This document shows, piece after piece, positions 28,035 through 36,922 of a DNA stretch of 44,621 nucleotides (position 1 is its first letter; each line of letters opens with the position of its first letter). The DNA comes from an uncultured Verrucomicrobiae bacterium (GTDB lineage: Bacteria > Verrucomicrobiota > Verrucomicrobiia > Limisphaerales > J093). A program made the translations under genes and the position numbers. Under the pieces are notes generated by a model. The model saw only the letters and a program-made list of their open reading frames with translations. It was not told where the DNA came from and searched no databases. Location: positions 1-44,621 of the forward strand of contig CALFAV010000009.1 of NCBI GenBank assembly GCA_937946835.1, read 5' to 3'.

Positions 28035-30467
28035 ATGAAAACTTGCGCGCACTTTCCGGGCCTGCTGGCCCTGGCTGCGGCCCTGGTCCTGGGTTGGACC
28101 GGTTGTCGAAGCCCCGAAACCAAGAGCACGGCTGCCTGGCCGACTCTCAAGCCGGTCTCCAGCCCGTCCCCGCCGCCGGCCGGGGTTCAGGCGCACGCGG
28201 CACCGACGCCACCCGCCTTCACGCCGGCTGTCGCCACTGCCGCGCCGACTACTCCAGCCCCGGTCACTCCGGCTCCGGTTGAACCCCCGGCCGCGCCTCC
28301 ACCCGCGCCGGTGGCCTCAACTCCGGCCGAGCTCCCGGCTCCCGCGCCCGCCGCCACCAATGCCCCGCTGGCTCAGGTGGCCCCGCAACCGCCCGCCGAC
28401 TTATCCCCCGGAGTGCGGGCCGTGGTGGACATGGTCAACGCGCAGGTGGCCCCCGCGGTCCTGCTCGAGTACGTGAACACCACGACCAACACGTTCCAGC
28501 TCGAGGCGGACGACATCGTTTACCTCAAGGACCTGGGCGTGCCCGATGAGGTGGTCACGGCCATGCTCAAACGCGCGGGTGCGACACCCGCACCGGCCCG
28601 GGCCGCCGAGCCGGTCGCGGTCCAGGCCGCCGCGGAAGCCCCCCCCCCGCCAACGGCCCAAGCATCCCCGGCAACCGCCCCGGCGCCGTCTTCCACCTAC
28701 GATCAGACGGTCACCCCGGCTCCTCCCGCCGCTGAACCTCCACCGTCTGCGCCGTCCGCGCCGCCGCCCAGTGCCCCGCCGGTGACCGAAAATTACTTCT
28801 ACAGCGCGCTCTCACCGTATGGGACCTGGCTGTACATCGAGCCGTACGGCTGGTGCTGGCGCCCCACCGTGGCGGTGGTGGACCGCTCCTGGCGCCCCTA
28901 CCTGCACGGGGGGCGCTGGGTGTACACCACGGCCGGCTGGTACTGGCAGTCGTACTACACGTGGGGCTGGGCGCCGTTCCATTACGGCAATTGGTACCTG
29001 AGCCCGGTCTGCGGGTGGGTGTGGGTGCCGGGACATGTGTGGGCACCGGCCTGGGTGGTATGGCGTTATTCGGACGCGTACTGCGGCTGGGCGCCGCTGC
29101 CGCCGGGGTGCGGTTGGCATCCGGGCTTCGGCCTGACCTACTGGGGCAGCCGGGTATCGGTGAGCTTTGGATTCCACCTCGGTTGGAACAGCTTCGTCTT
29201 CTTCGGGTGGGATGACTGGTGGCGCCCGCATCCCCATCGCTTTTGCCTGCCGCCGCACCGGGCCGCCGTGGTGTACAACCAAACCACCATCATCAACAAC
29301 TACTACCTGGACAAAAGCCGGAACACGATTGTCCACGAAGGGGTACCGCCCCAATCCCTGCCCAGCCGGGTGCGGCGGGAATTGCGCAAAGTGGAGTTGG
29401 CCGACGTGTCGGCGGCGGACACCCGACGCCTGGTGCCCGAGCGCACCGCAACTCCGGAGGGCAAGCTGGCCGTCTATCGCCCACAGGTGCCGCCCGATTT
29501 GAAACTCGCCTCGGCCCGACCCGGGGACGCGCCCTACCGGCCGGCGCGCCTTCGGGACGAATTGCCCGTGCCAACCCGGAACCAGGCAACGCCGTCACGG
29601 GTTTCAGGCCCATCGGTTCCAAGCCCATCGCTTGGCGCCGCCCAACGCCCCGGAATGGCTCCCACGACTCCGCCAACGCCGACCCGCCCCGCCGGTCGCG
29701 TTGAAGTGCCCGTCCGCACCGAAATCCCGCAGCGCACGCCCACTGCCAGTCCCCCGGCCCGCACCGCGCCGGCACGCCCGCCTGAACTGTCCGCCCCGTC
29801 GCGCTCCGTGCCGCGGAGTGGGGCACCCGAGGCGCCTTCTCGAAATGAACCGCGCGTCAAAGAGGGAGCCGCGCCGCCCACGCGCGCTCCCGCCGCCCCA
29901 ACGGCGTCCGCACCGCAGCGTAACAGTCCGCCGGCAACCACTTCTCCCGGTCGGGGGGCCTCACCGCCAGCGCCCTCCCCGGCCACTCCATCCCCGGGGC
30001 CGGGACGCAACCCGCGCCCGGAGCTGAATGCCCTTCCGCAACGGTCCTTGCCCGCCCCCCGTGCGGTGGAACCGGCGGCACCGCCGGTTCCCCGGGTTCC
30101 GGTCCCACCCGGAGCTTCGCCCGGGCGCAGTTTCCCGACACCGCCCCCGTCGGGTACGGACCCGGGGATGCGTTTCAATCCGCCCGTGCGTTCCGGTGTT
30201 CCGGAGTCAAGCGGCGCGCCCGTGTCGCGCTTTACGCCGCCGGTCCGGTCAGCCCCGCCGGGCATATCGGGTTCAAGTCCGGGCCGGTCCGCCGCGCCGG
30301 CCAGCCCCCCGAGCTTCAACCCGCCGGCCTCGCGGCCGGGTGTCAGCAGCCCACCGGCACAGAGCGCACCCGCGGGGCGTTCGGGCGGCAGCGTCGTCAG
30401 CCCCGGGAACGGGAACGGGGGTGAGCGCTCCGGCGGAAACGGCGGCCGCGCCTGGCGCGAGAATTAA
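28035..30467 (+). CDS. Trp-rich DUF6600-like lipoprotein with long Pro-rich arms
   Basis: A predicted lipoprotein of 810 residues. The signal peptide ends with WTGC (Cys24 would be lipidated; Trp at -3 is atypical). Residues ~30-250 are Pro/Ala-rich linker interrupted by a short folded segment (SPGVRAVVDMVNAQVAPAVL, then DDIVYLKDLGVPDEVVTAML). Residues ~255-420 form a strikingly aromatic domain with repeated Trp-Gly-x-Trp patterns (SPYGTWLYIEPYGWCWRP, GWYWQSYYTWGWAPFHYGNW, VCGWVWVPGHVWAPAWVVW), matching the DUF6600/WxxGxW-type proteins. The last ~300 residues are Pro/Ser/Arg-rich and disordered, ending Gly/Asn-rich. Probably outer-membrane or surface associated; function unknown. The LamG-like secreted gene follows after 40 bases, likely in one transcript. 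Confidence 0.82.
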   Translation: MKTCAHFPGLLALAAALVLGWTGCRSPETKSTAAWPTLKPVSSPSPPPAGVQAHAAPTPPAFTPAVATAAPTTPAPVTPAPVEPPAAPPPAPVASTPAELPAPAPAATNAPLAQVAPQPPADLSPGVRAVVDMVNAQVAPAVLLEYVNTTTNTFQLEADDIVYLKDLGVPDEVVTAMLKRAGATPAPARAAEPVAVQAAAEAPPPPTAQASPATAPAPSSTYDQTVTPAPPAAEPPPSAPSAPPPSAPPVTENYFYSALSPYGTWLYIEPYGWCWRPTVAVVDRSWRPYLHGGRWVYTTAGWYWQSYYTWGWAPFHYGNWYLSPVCGWVWVPGHVWAPAWVVWRYSDAYCGWAPLPPGCGWHPGFGLTYWGSRVSVSFGFHLGWNSFVFFGWDDWWRPHPHRFCLPPHRAAVVYNQTTIINNYYLDKSRNTIVHEGVPPQSLPSRVRRELRKVELADVSAADTRRLVPERTATPEGKLAVYRPQVPPDLKLASARPGDAPYRPARLRDELPVPTRNQATPSRVSGPSVPSPSLGAAQRPGMAPTTPPTPTRPAGRVEVPVRTEIPQRTPTASPPARTAPARPPELSAPSRSVPRSGAPEAPSRNEPRVKEGAAPPTRAPAAPTASAPQRNSPPATTSPGRGASPPAPSPATPSPGPGRNPRPELNALPQRSLPAPRAVEPAAPPVPRVPVPPGASPGRSFPTPPPSGTDPGMRFNPPVRSGVPESSGAPVSRFTPPVRSAPPGISGSSPGRSAAPASPPSFNPPASRPGVSSPPAQSAPAGRSGGSVVSPGNGNGGERSGGNGGRAWREN

Positions 30468-30507
30468 GGCCGGGGTCGGCGGACCGCAGGCTCGAAATTC
30501 CCGGCGA

Positions 30508-31464
30508 ATGAAGGCTGTTCTTCTGGGCGCGGCGCTGGTCCTGGGGGGTGTGGCTTTGGGAAATGCCGCGACGGCGGAGGGCGTGCCCCAAACCCTCTTT
30601 TACACCGGTTTCGAAGCCGGCGAGGGGTACAACGCCGGCAAACCGTTGCGTGGGCAGCAAGGTTGGTTGGGTGAGGGCTCGGGCGGCAACGGGCTGGTGC
30701 GGGACTTCTTCGAGGGAATGGGGCAACAGGCGTTTCTCGGCTTTGCGCCGCCGGCGCCGAAGGACACCGCACTGAGCGTGTGGCGGCCGTTCCGCGTGCC
30801 CGCGCCCCCGCCCGAACGGCCGGTGTGGAAATTTTCGGTCTGGATGCAGATCGTGGACTCGACCAACGGCGAGTACGACGATTTCCGCTGGAGCGCCTAC
30901 AACACCGAGGGTCACCGGCTGTTCAGCCTGGATTTCGACAATGCGTCCCTCGAGATCAATTACCTGCTGGACGACACCAACGGGTTCCGTTCCACCGGTT
31001 TCACCTTCAGCACCGAGGTCATTTACCGGCTGGAAATCTGGATGAACTTTGCCCGCAACAACTGGCAGGCGGTCATGAACGGTCAGGTGGTGGTGGACGC
31101 CCAGCCCCTGACCACCACCGGCGCGCGACTGGACCTCTCGGACCTCGGCGCGGTGTGGGTCCTCCGCACCCCGGGGCGGCCCGGGGACAACTACCTGCTG
31201 TTCGACGAGTACACGCTCACGAGCGAACCGACCGACCGGATTCCGGCCTCCCTGGAGGCCCGCGGGCTGAACGCCCGGGGCGAGTTCGAGCTGTACCTGC
31301 ACGCCGAGCGCCACCGCACCTTCGCCCTCGAGGTCAGCACCAACCTCATCGAGTGGGTCTCGCTGGGCACCAACACCCTGGCCGAGGGCTGGTGGTTTTT
31401 TGTGGACGCATCCGCGCCCGGGTACCCGGTGAGCTTTTACCGCGCGCGCGAAGTGCTCCCCTGA
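30508..31464 (+). CDS. Secreted concanavalin-like protein with C-terminal FYR domain
   Basis: A 318-residue exported protein. A signal peptide (MKAVLLGAALVLGGVALGNA) is followed by a ~200-residue beta-sandwich: it opens LFYTGFEAGEGYNAGKPLRG with GQQGWLG and contains WKFSVWMQIVDSTNGEYDDF, IYRLEIWMNFARNNWQAVMN and LFDEYTLTSE, the layout of LamG/concanavalin-type domains. The last ~60 residues (FALEVSTNLIEWVSLGTN ... VSFYRAREV) form a small domain that recurs in other secreted proteins of this window. No catalytic residues are visible; a binding or surface role is likely. The ATG at 30508 is the first giving the signal peptide. Confidence 0.8.
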   Translation: MKAVLLGAALVLGGVALGNAATAEGVPQTLFYTGFEAGEGYNAGKPLRGQQGWLGEGSGGNGLVRDFFEGMGQQAFLGFAPPAPKDTALSVWRPFRVPAPPPERPVWKFSVWMQIVDSTNGEYDDFRWSAYNTEGHRLFSLDFDNASLEINYLLDDTNGFRSTGFTFSTEVIYRLEIWMNFARNNWQAVMNGQVVVDAQPLTTTGARLDLSDLGAVWVLRTPGRPGDNYLLFDEYTLTSEPTDRIPASLEARGLNARGEFELYLHAERHRTFALEVSTNLIEWVSLGTNTLAEGWWFFVDASAPGYPVSFYRAREVLP

Positions 31465-31544
31465 TCCGGGGCGCGCCGTAAAAATGGCGCACCGGCATCC
31501 CGGCCGCCCCGCCACTCGTCCGGCGCGGAGAACCCCGGGGGGGA

Positions 31545-32798
31545 TTACTCCATCAGCTCGAAGGCGTAGCCCTTGAGGTACTCGGTTTCGGCAATGGCCG
31601 GCACCACCGGGTGGTCGGGTGATTGGGTGAACACCGCCACGCGCCGCAGCGGTCGGCGGGCATCGTAGGCCGCCGCGAGGATGACGTTTTGGAACGTCCC
31701 CGCATCCACGTGATGCGAGCAGCAAAACGTGGCCAACAGGCCGCCGGGCTTGAGCAGCTTGAGCGCCCGCAGGTGGATTTCCTTGTAGCCGCGCAGCGCG
31801 TCCTCCACCGCCTCCCGGGTACGCGTGAAGGACGGCGGGTCCAGAATGATCACGTCGTAGGGCGGGACGAGTTTCTCGTGGGGACCCCGGGCCGTGCGGG
31901 CCTTGAACCAGTCAAACACGTTGGCCGCCTCGAAGGAGCAACGCTCGGTCAACCCGTTGACCTCGGCGTGGCGTCGGGCGGCGTTCAGGGCCTCCTCGCT
32001 CTGTTCAACCAGGTGGACGTGCGCCGCCCCCGCCCGCGCCGCCATGAGGCCAAAGCCCCCCACGAAACTGAAGGCGTCCAGCACCTGCGCGCCGGGCCGC
32101 CGGCGGATCAACTCGGCCACGCGCCCATAGTTTTCCTGCTGGTCCAGGTACAGGCCGGTCTTGTGTCCGCCCAGCAGGTCCACGGCAAAGCGCAGGCCGT
32201 GGACGGTGACCTCGACCGGGCCGGTCAGTTCGCCGGCCAACAGGCCGTGCTGCTCGGGCAGGCCCTCGAAACGGCGGCCGGCGGTGTCGTTGCGCTCGAC
32301 GATGGCCCGGGGCGACCAGACACGGCGCAGGCACTCGATCAGCAGCGGCTTGCGCTGGTCCATGCCCAGCGCGGAGGTTTGCAGCACCAGCACGTCCGCG
32401 TAGCGGTCCACGATCAGTCCGCTGAGCCGGTCGCTTTCCGCGTTGATCAGCCGACAGGCCTCCACGCCGGGCAGGTACCGCTCGCGCCAGGCGGCCGCCT
32501 CCCGGAAGCGGCGCTCGAAGAAGGCGCCGTCCAGCGGCTCGCGGCGGTTCGAGAGCACACGCACCCGCAGCTTCGAGCGCCCGTTGTAAAAGCCCACCCC
32601 CAGGAAACGCTGGCGATGGTCCTTGACCTGCACCACGGCGCCGTCCCCGGCCGGCCGGGTCAGGCGCAGGATGTTGCCCTCGTAAATCCAGGGGTGCCCG
32701 GCCACGATGCGGTCGGCTTCCCCGGGCCGGAGCAGCACGGTGGGCAGGGAGGCGGGCATCAGGGCGGCCTGCGGCGACTGGGAGGATGCGTTTTCCAT
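31545..32798 (-). CDS. rlmI: 23S rRNA (cytosine1962-C5)-methyltransferase-like RlmI
   Basis: Class I SAM-dependent RNA methyltransferase, 417 residues. An N-terminal PUA domain (VLLRPGEADRIVAGHPWIYEGNI, then VQVKDHRQRFLGVGFYN) leads to an EEHEE-type middle region and a Rossmann domain with the SAM loop VLDAFSFVGGFGLMAARAGA, the acidic turn HLVEQSE, and the catalytic motif IILDPPSF with the downstream Cys pair FCCSHHV. This matches the RlmI/YccW family that makes m5C1962 in E. coli 23S rRNA. Length and motifs are complete. It converges on the secreted protein at 30508 and diverges from the propeller gene at 32931. Confidence 0.92.
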   Translation of the reverse strand: MENASSQSPQAALMPASLPTVLLRPGEADRIVAGHPWIYEGNILRLTRPAGDGAVVQVKDHRQRFLGVGFYNGRSKLRVRVLSNRREPLDGAFFERRFREAAAWRERYLPGVEACRLINAESDRLSGLIVDRYADVLVLQTSALGMDQRKPLLIECLRRVWSPRAIVERNDTAGRRFEGLPEQHGLLAGELTGPVEVTVHGLRFAVDLLGGHKTGLYLDQQENYGRVAELIRRRPGAQVLDAFSFVGGFGLMAARAGAAHVHLVEQSEEALNAARRHAEVNGLTERCSFEAANVFDWFKARTARGPHEKLVPPYDVIILDPPSFTRTREAVEDALRGYKEIHLRALKLLKPGGLLATFCCSHHVDAGTFQNVILAAAYDARRPLRRVAVFTQSPDHPVVPAIAETEYLKGYAFELME

Positions 32799-32930
32799 CG
32801 GCCCGCCAGCCTACTCCGGGGACCGGTCCGGGGGAAAGGACCAAACGAAGACGAATTCGGCATAGGCGGCCGGGAAACCGTGGTTGGACTTGTCCGCCGC
32901 GCCGGCGGGGCGTTGAATGCGCTGTCCACC

Positions 32931-33971
32931 ATGAATGCCATTCTCTGTGCGGCCGGCCTGGGGTTGCTGGCCGGGGTCTGGGCCGCCGAAACACCCCCGG
33001 ACGGCCCGAATCCGGCCGACCAGCTTCCGCCGCACATTCGGCGGCTGACCTGGTTCGGCGAACGCGCGGACTGGTCGCACGACGGCCGGCGGATTCTCTT
33101 CGTCGAGAAAACCTATGGCGACGTGTTCGAGGTGGAGGTGGCCACCGGGATCCTTCGGCCGGTCACGCACCATTTTTACCACGGCGGGTTCACCCGGGCG
33201 TTGTACCTGGCCAACGGGGACATTCTGTTGTCCGGCTGCCGGAGCTTCGACGCGGAGCATCCGCACCTCAACCGCACCGAGAAGGCCGAGCTGTGGGTGT
33301 TGGACCGCTCGCTGCGCCGGCCACCGGTGCCGCTGGGCACCAAGTGCTCGGAAGGCCCGGCCGTGTCCCGCACCCGCTTGCGCCTTGCCTGGACCCACGT
33401 GAGCGCGCAGTACCCGGACCGGCTCCCGCCCGGGGTTTCGCAGATTCACGTGGCGGACCTGGTTTACGAAGACGGTCGGCCCCGGCTGGCCCACGTGCGG
33501 CAGGTGCTGGACAGCCGGGACCTGCCCTTTCGCTGCACGCTGGAGACCCAGAATTTTATCCCGCCGGACGAGCGCCGGCTGACGATTTCACTTTACGGCT
33601 ACCAGGGCACCGAGGTGGGGGTGCTGGACCTGGAGACCGGGCGCGTGACCAACCTCACCAACACCCCCGACGTGTACGAGGAGCCGGAGGGCATCTTCCC
33701 GGACGGCCGCCACACGTTGATCGAGAGCGACCGCCAGAACCAGAAGGGCTGGCGGTACATTGACATCTGGAAGCTGCGCCTGGAAGACGGTCAGCCGGTG
33801 GAGCGGCTGACGTTTTTCAGTGACTCGCCCGGCTGGAAGGCCTCGAACCCGGTGGTCAGCGACGACGGCCGGTACATGGCCTTTCAACTGGCGCGCACGA
33901 CCGATGAAGCGGGCGTCGGTTACGGCATCTTCGTGTACGACTTCCAGCAGGCCCGCGCCCCCGCCCGGTAA
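32931..33971 (+). CDS. Exported WD40-like/PD40 beta-propeller protein
   Basis: A 346-residue protein with a signal peptide (AILCAAGLGLLAGVWAAE). The rest is built of propeller blades: ADWSHDGRRILFVEKTYGDV, YLANGDILLSGCRSF, ETQNFIPPDERRLTISLYGY, EPEGIFPDGRHTLIESDRQN and VVSDDGRYMAFQLAR all show the 'sDGr.l' strand turn of TolB/PD40 repeats. Such proteins occur widely in PVC genomes as periplasmic propellers of unknown role; a lyase-like activity on polysaccharide is possible but not supported here. A NIPSNAP gene follows after 70 bases on the same strand and may share its transcript. Confidence 0.8.
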   Translation: MNAILCAAGLGLLAGVWAAETPPDGPNPADQLPPHIRRLTWFGERADWSHDGRRILFVEKTYGDVFEVEVATGILRPVTHHFYHGGFTRALYLANGDILLSGCRSFDAEHPHLNRTEKAELWVLDRSLRRPPVPLGTKCSEGPAVSRTRLRLAWTHVSAQYPDRLPPGVSQIHVADLVYEDGRPRLAHVRQVLDSRDLPFRCTLETQNFIPPDERRLTISLYGYQGTEVGVLDLETGRVTNLTNTPDVYEEPEGIFPDGRHTLIESDRQNQKGWRYIDIWKLRLEDGQPVERLTFFSDSPGWKASNPVVSDDGRYMAFQLARTTDEAGVGYGIFVYDFQQARAPAR

Positions 33972-34041
33972 CTCCCCCGTTCCCGCCTTGACTCCGGGGT
34001 CCAATCCGGCTCGGATGCCCGCGCACCGATTACCCACCGCC

Positions 34042-34806
34042 ATGAAAAACCTGTCACTCCTGGGTTCCCTCCTGGTTCTGATTGCCGCGGCGCGGGCCGC
34101 GGACACCCGCCTGTACGAGATGCGCATTTACACGGCCGCGCCCGGGAAGTTCGACGCCATGCTGGCGCGGTTCCGGCAGCACACCTGTCGGCTGTTCGAG
34201 CGCCACGGCATGGCCAACCTCGGGTACTGGACGCCCTTGGACGAAAAGGACGGCGCGGGCGCCAAGTTGATTTACGTGCTGGCGCATCCCGACCGTGACG
34301 CCCGGGAGCGGGCCTGGAAGGCGTTCATGGCGGACCCGGAATGGCAGGCGGTGTACCGGAGCACGGAGGCCAACGGCAAATTGGTCGAGCAGATCGAAGT
34401 GCGCCTGCTCACGGCCACGGATTACTCCCCGGCGATTGCCCTCCCCGGCCCCGGCGGACCCCGGGTTTTCGAGTTGCGCACCTACACCGCCGCCCCCGGC
34501 CGGTTGGCAGCGCTGCACGCCCGGTTCCGGGACCACACCGTGAAGCTCTTCGAGAAGCACGGCATCCGCAACGTGGCCTACTGGACCCCCGCCCCGGGCG
34601 AGCCGGGGGCGGCGGACACGCTCATCTACCTCGTCAGCCACCCCACCCGGGAGGCGGCGGCCGAGGCGTTCAAAAACTTCGGCGCCGACCCCGCGTGGCA
34701 GCAGGCGCGCCGGGAATCGGAGGAAAAGGCCGGCGGCAGCCTGACCGTGCCGGGCGGGGTGAAGTCGGTGTTTTTGCAGGCCACCGACTTCTCGCCCCTG
34801 CGATGA
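34042..34806 (+). CDS. Secreted tandem NIPSNAP-domain protein
   Basis: A 254-residue exported protein: signal peptide (MKNLSLLGSLLVLIAAARA) and two ferredoxin-like NIPSNAP domains. The first starts YEMRIYTAAPGKFDAMLARF with HGMANLGYWTP, the second FELRTYTAAPGRLAALHARF with HGIRNVAYWTP; each ends with a YVLAHPDR- or YLVSHPTR-type strand and an AFMADPEW / FGADPAW helix. Close internal similarity suggests duplication. NIPSNAP domains form dimeric alpha-beta barrels; secreted tandem forms are common in Planctomycetes and Verrucomicrobia but their role is unknown. Confidence 0.92.
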   Translation: MKNLSLLGSLLVLIAAARAADTRLYEMRIYTAAPGKFDAMLARFRQHTCRLFERHGMANLGYWTPLDEKDGAGAKLIYVLAHPDRDARERAWKAFMADPEWQAVYRSTEANGKLVEQIEVRLLTATDYSPAIALPGPGGPRVFELRTYTAAPGRLAALHARFRDHTVKLFEKHGIRNVAYWTPAPGEPGAADTLIYLVSHPTREAAAEAFKNFGADPAWQQARRESEEKAGGSLTVPGGVKSVFLQATDFSPLR

Positions 34807-34841
34807 AGTCCCCGCCGCCTGCCGGGCCGGCGAGCCGGGAT

Positions 34842-34881
34842 AAAAAACCACCGCCGTCCCTCGTGCGAGCGACGGCGGTGG
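34842..34881 (-). terminator. Rho-independent terminator of the ylbF-like gene
   Basis: On the minus strand an 11-bp stem (34881-34871 with 34858-34848) with a 12-base loop containing a small CTC/GAG stem is followed by six T (34847-34842). It begins 40 bases after the YlbF-family stop codon. It overlaps nothing else and lies 36 bases beyond the end of the convergent NIPSNAP gene. Confidence 0.88.
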
Positions 34882-34920
34882 GGAGAGGCGGGGGTATAGC
34901 GGGAGCAAACCGGCCGACGG

Positions 34921-35328
34921 TCAGTGGCCGCAACTGCAACCGGAACCGCAGCTCTCGAAATCTTCGGGCGCGGGCAGGCGGCCGATTTCGATGGTCTTGG
35001 TGACGTACTTGGTCACCGTGTCCTGGAGGTCGCGCATGTGCTGTTGCGCCTGCAGGAAAGCCATGGCCACGCCGTTGGCCAGCAGCGCTTCACGGTGCTT
35101 CTCGTAGTCGGCGATTTCCTCCTGGTCGAGCTGCAGCCCCTGGTATTGCTTGTGGTGCAGGTATTCACCCTTTTCGGCCACGGTTCGGTACAACTGCTTG
35201 GCCGGTTCATCGGTCAGAAAGGTCTCGATGTCCCGCTGCAGGGCCTGGAATTCCGGTTGGTCGAGGATGGTCTGGCAAAGCTCCAGGGTTTTGGCCAGGA
35301 CCGGTCCGTTGTTGAAGGTGTGTGCCAT
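34921..35328 (-). CDS. YlbF/YmcA-family protein with C-terminal cysteine motif
   Basis: A 135-residue helical protein of the YlbF/YmcA (DUF964) family. The helical core reads ELCQTILDQPEFQALQRDIE ... YRTVAEKGEYLHHKQYQGLQ ... LLANGVAMAFLQAQQHMRDL. The C-terminus is a Cys-rich tail, CGSGCSCGH. In Bacillus subtilis the related YlbF and YmcA form the Y-complex with YaaT, bind iron-sulfur clusters and affect RNase Y activity; whether this homologue does so is inference, as no YaaT is in view. The start ATG 35328 is preferred over upstream non-ATG codons because the family begins there. A 16-bp tandem duplication sits immediately upstream. Confidence 0.88.
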   Translation of the reverse strand: MAHTFNNGPVLAKTLELCQTILDQPEFQALQRDIETFLTDEPAKQLYRTVAEKGEYLHHKQYQGLQLDQEEIADYEKHREALLANGVAMAFLQAQQHMRDLQDTVTKYVTKTIEIGRLPAPEDFESCGSGCSCGH

Positions 35329-35331
35329 GTC

Positions 35332-35363
35332 AGTTCTTTTGTTGCCCAGTTCTTTTGTTGCCC
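35332..35363. repeat. Perfect 16-bp tandem duplication
   Basis: AGTTCTTTTGTTGCCC occurs twice head to tail (35332-35347 and 35348-35363). It begins four bases upstream of the ylbF-family start codon, so it lies in the leader or initiation region of that gene. Confidence 0.95.
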
Positions 35364-35464
35364 GCAACAGTAGCCCGACCCGGCACCCGCACAAGTGCTT
35401 TGGGGGAAAAATCCGCCGGTCGCCCCCGGCTTTACTTCGGCCGACCCGCCCTTAAGTTCCGGCC

Positions 35465-36550
35465 GTGACGGAGCACCGGAAAACACGCGTCATTGTGGGA
35501 CTGAGCGGGGGGGTGGATTCCTCGACCGCCGCGGCCCTGTTGCTCGAGCAGGGCTACGAGATCATCGGCATCACCCTCAAGCTCTGGCCGCAGGATTGCC
35601 TGGCCCGCGCCGAGGACAAGTGCTGCGGGCCCCAGGCGGTGGCGGACGCCCGCGCGGTCTGCCACCGGCTCGGCATCCCCTTTTACCTGGTGGACGAGGC
35701 GGAGGAGTTCCGGCAGCAGGTCATCCGCTACTTCGCCGCGGAATACCAGGCCGGCCGCACGCCCAACCCCTGCGTGCTGTGCAACGAGAAGCTCAAGTTC
35801 GGCACCCTCATCGAACGCGCCCGCAAGCTGGGCGCCGCCTTCGTGGCCACCGGCCATTACGCCCGCCTCGAGCGCGACCCCGCCAGCGGCCGCCACCTGC
35901 TCCGGCGCGGCCGCGACCCGCGCCGCGACCAGAGCTACTTCCTGTTCTCGCTCCGGCAGGAGCAACTGGCCCACTGCCTGTTCCCGCTGGGCGACCTGCT
36001 CAAAACCGAAACCCGCCAGGTCGCCCGGGCCCGCGCCCTCAAGACCGCCCAGAAGGAGGAAAGCATGGAAATCTGCTTTGTGCCGGACAACGACTACGGC
36101 GGCTTCCTGAAAAAAGCCGGGCTGGTGGCCCCGCAGCGCGGCGAGGTGGTGGACCGCGACGGCCGGGTGCTGGGACATCATGAGGGCATTGCCTTTTACA
36201 CCATCGGTCAACGGCGCGGCCTGCAACTGTCTGCCCCGGGCCCGTGGTACGTGGTGGACCTGGACCCGGCGCACAACCGCGTCGTGGTGGGCGGGGCTGT
36301 GGACCTGTTGCGCGGGGAATTCCGCCTGGAGCGCTGCAACTGGATCCCGTTCGACACCCCGCCGCCCCGCTTCGAGGCCACCGCCAAAATTCGCTACAAC
36401 CACCCCGGCACCCCTGCCACCGTCACGCCGTTGGCCGACGACGGCGCCCGGGTCGAACTGCATGAACCGCAGCGGGCGGTCACCCCCGGCCAGGCCTGCG
36501 TTTTTTACGACGGCGACCTCGTGCTGGGCGGGGGATGGATCGCGCGGTGA
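35465..36550 (+). CDS. mnmA: tRNA-specific 2-thiouridylase MnmA
   Basis: MnmA thiolates U34 of tRNAs for Lys, Glu and Gln. The 361-residue product has the ATP-pyrophosphatase loop GLSGGVDSS (12-20), a GHYARLE block, and the beta-barrel C-terminus. The two catalytic Cys positions are Cys106 (NPCVLCNEKLKFG) and Cys204 (SMEICFVPD). An additional Cys103 makes a CxxC, and Cys53-Cys54 (DKCCGP) are present; the CxxC plus distant Cys pattern is the one linked to iron-sulfur-binding tRNA thiolases, so a [4Fe-4S] form is possible (inference). GTG start at 35465. It diverges from the ylbF-like gene. Confidence 0.96.
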   Translation: MTEHRKTRVIVGLSGGVDSSTAAALLLEQGYEIIGITLKLWPQDCLARAEDKCCGPQAVADARAVCHRLGIPFYLVDEAEEFRQQVIRYFAAEYQAGRTPNPCVLCNEKLKFGTLIERARKLGAAFVATGHYARLERDPASGRHLLRRGRDPRRDQSYFLFSLRQEQLAHCLFPLGDLLKTETRQVARARALKTAQKEESMEICFVPDNDYGGFLKKAGLVAPQRGEVVDRDGRVLGHHEGIAFYTIGQRRGLQLSAPGPWYVVDLDPAHNRVVVGGAVDLLRGEFRLERCNWIPFDTPPPRFEATAKIRYNHPGTPATVTPLADDGARVELHEPQRAVTPGQACVFYDGDLVLGGGWIAR

Positions 36551-36922
36551 GGGCCGTACTCGACGCCGACCAATGGGAAAAAAGTGCGCCTACATTCCCA
36601 CTCGCCATCCGTTCCGGATTTGTTTCTGGTGCGGGTCGGTTTTCAGCGCAGTTGTGGGTGGTGGGGTAAGCTGACGGCTTTTGAAGACCGGGACGATTCC
36701 ACGTTCATCAGCAACGGCTGCATTTCAATTGGTGGGCAGCTTGCTGCCCAGGTCGTATGCAGCCGCCCGAAAGTGGACACCGAAAAGCAGACCACGCGCG
36801 GTTCCTCGGGCTTCTTATCTGCGCCAAGCGAGGATGCTCGTTCCGGTGACCGCGTGGCAATAAACTTGAGCACCTGGATGTGGTCGAAGGGGGGTGGGAG
36901 TGAATTGTTGTGTCCGTGAGGG
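36551..36922. other. Gene-poor lower-GC region between mnmA and the DUF433/DUF5615 remnant
   Basis: About 370 bases with 57-63% G+C per line, below the surrounding DNA. Open frames exist on both strands but resemble no family. A 7-bp hairpin (36733-36739 with 36744-36750, CTTG loop) has no T-tract. It does not show tmRNA, RNase P, 6S or SRP signatures. It may be decayed accessory DNA. Confidence 0.5.

Noticed and set aside
36584..36919. A 111-codon plus-strand frame between mnmA and the DUF5615 remnant
   Set aside because: The translation has no recognisable fold or motif, and overlapping frames on the other strand are just as open; the region looks decayed.
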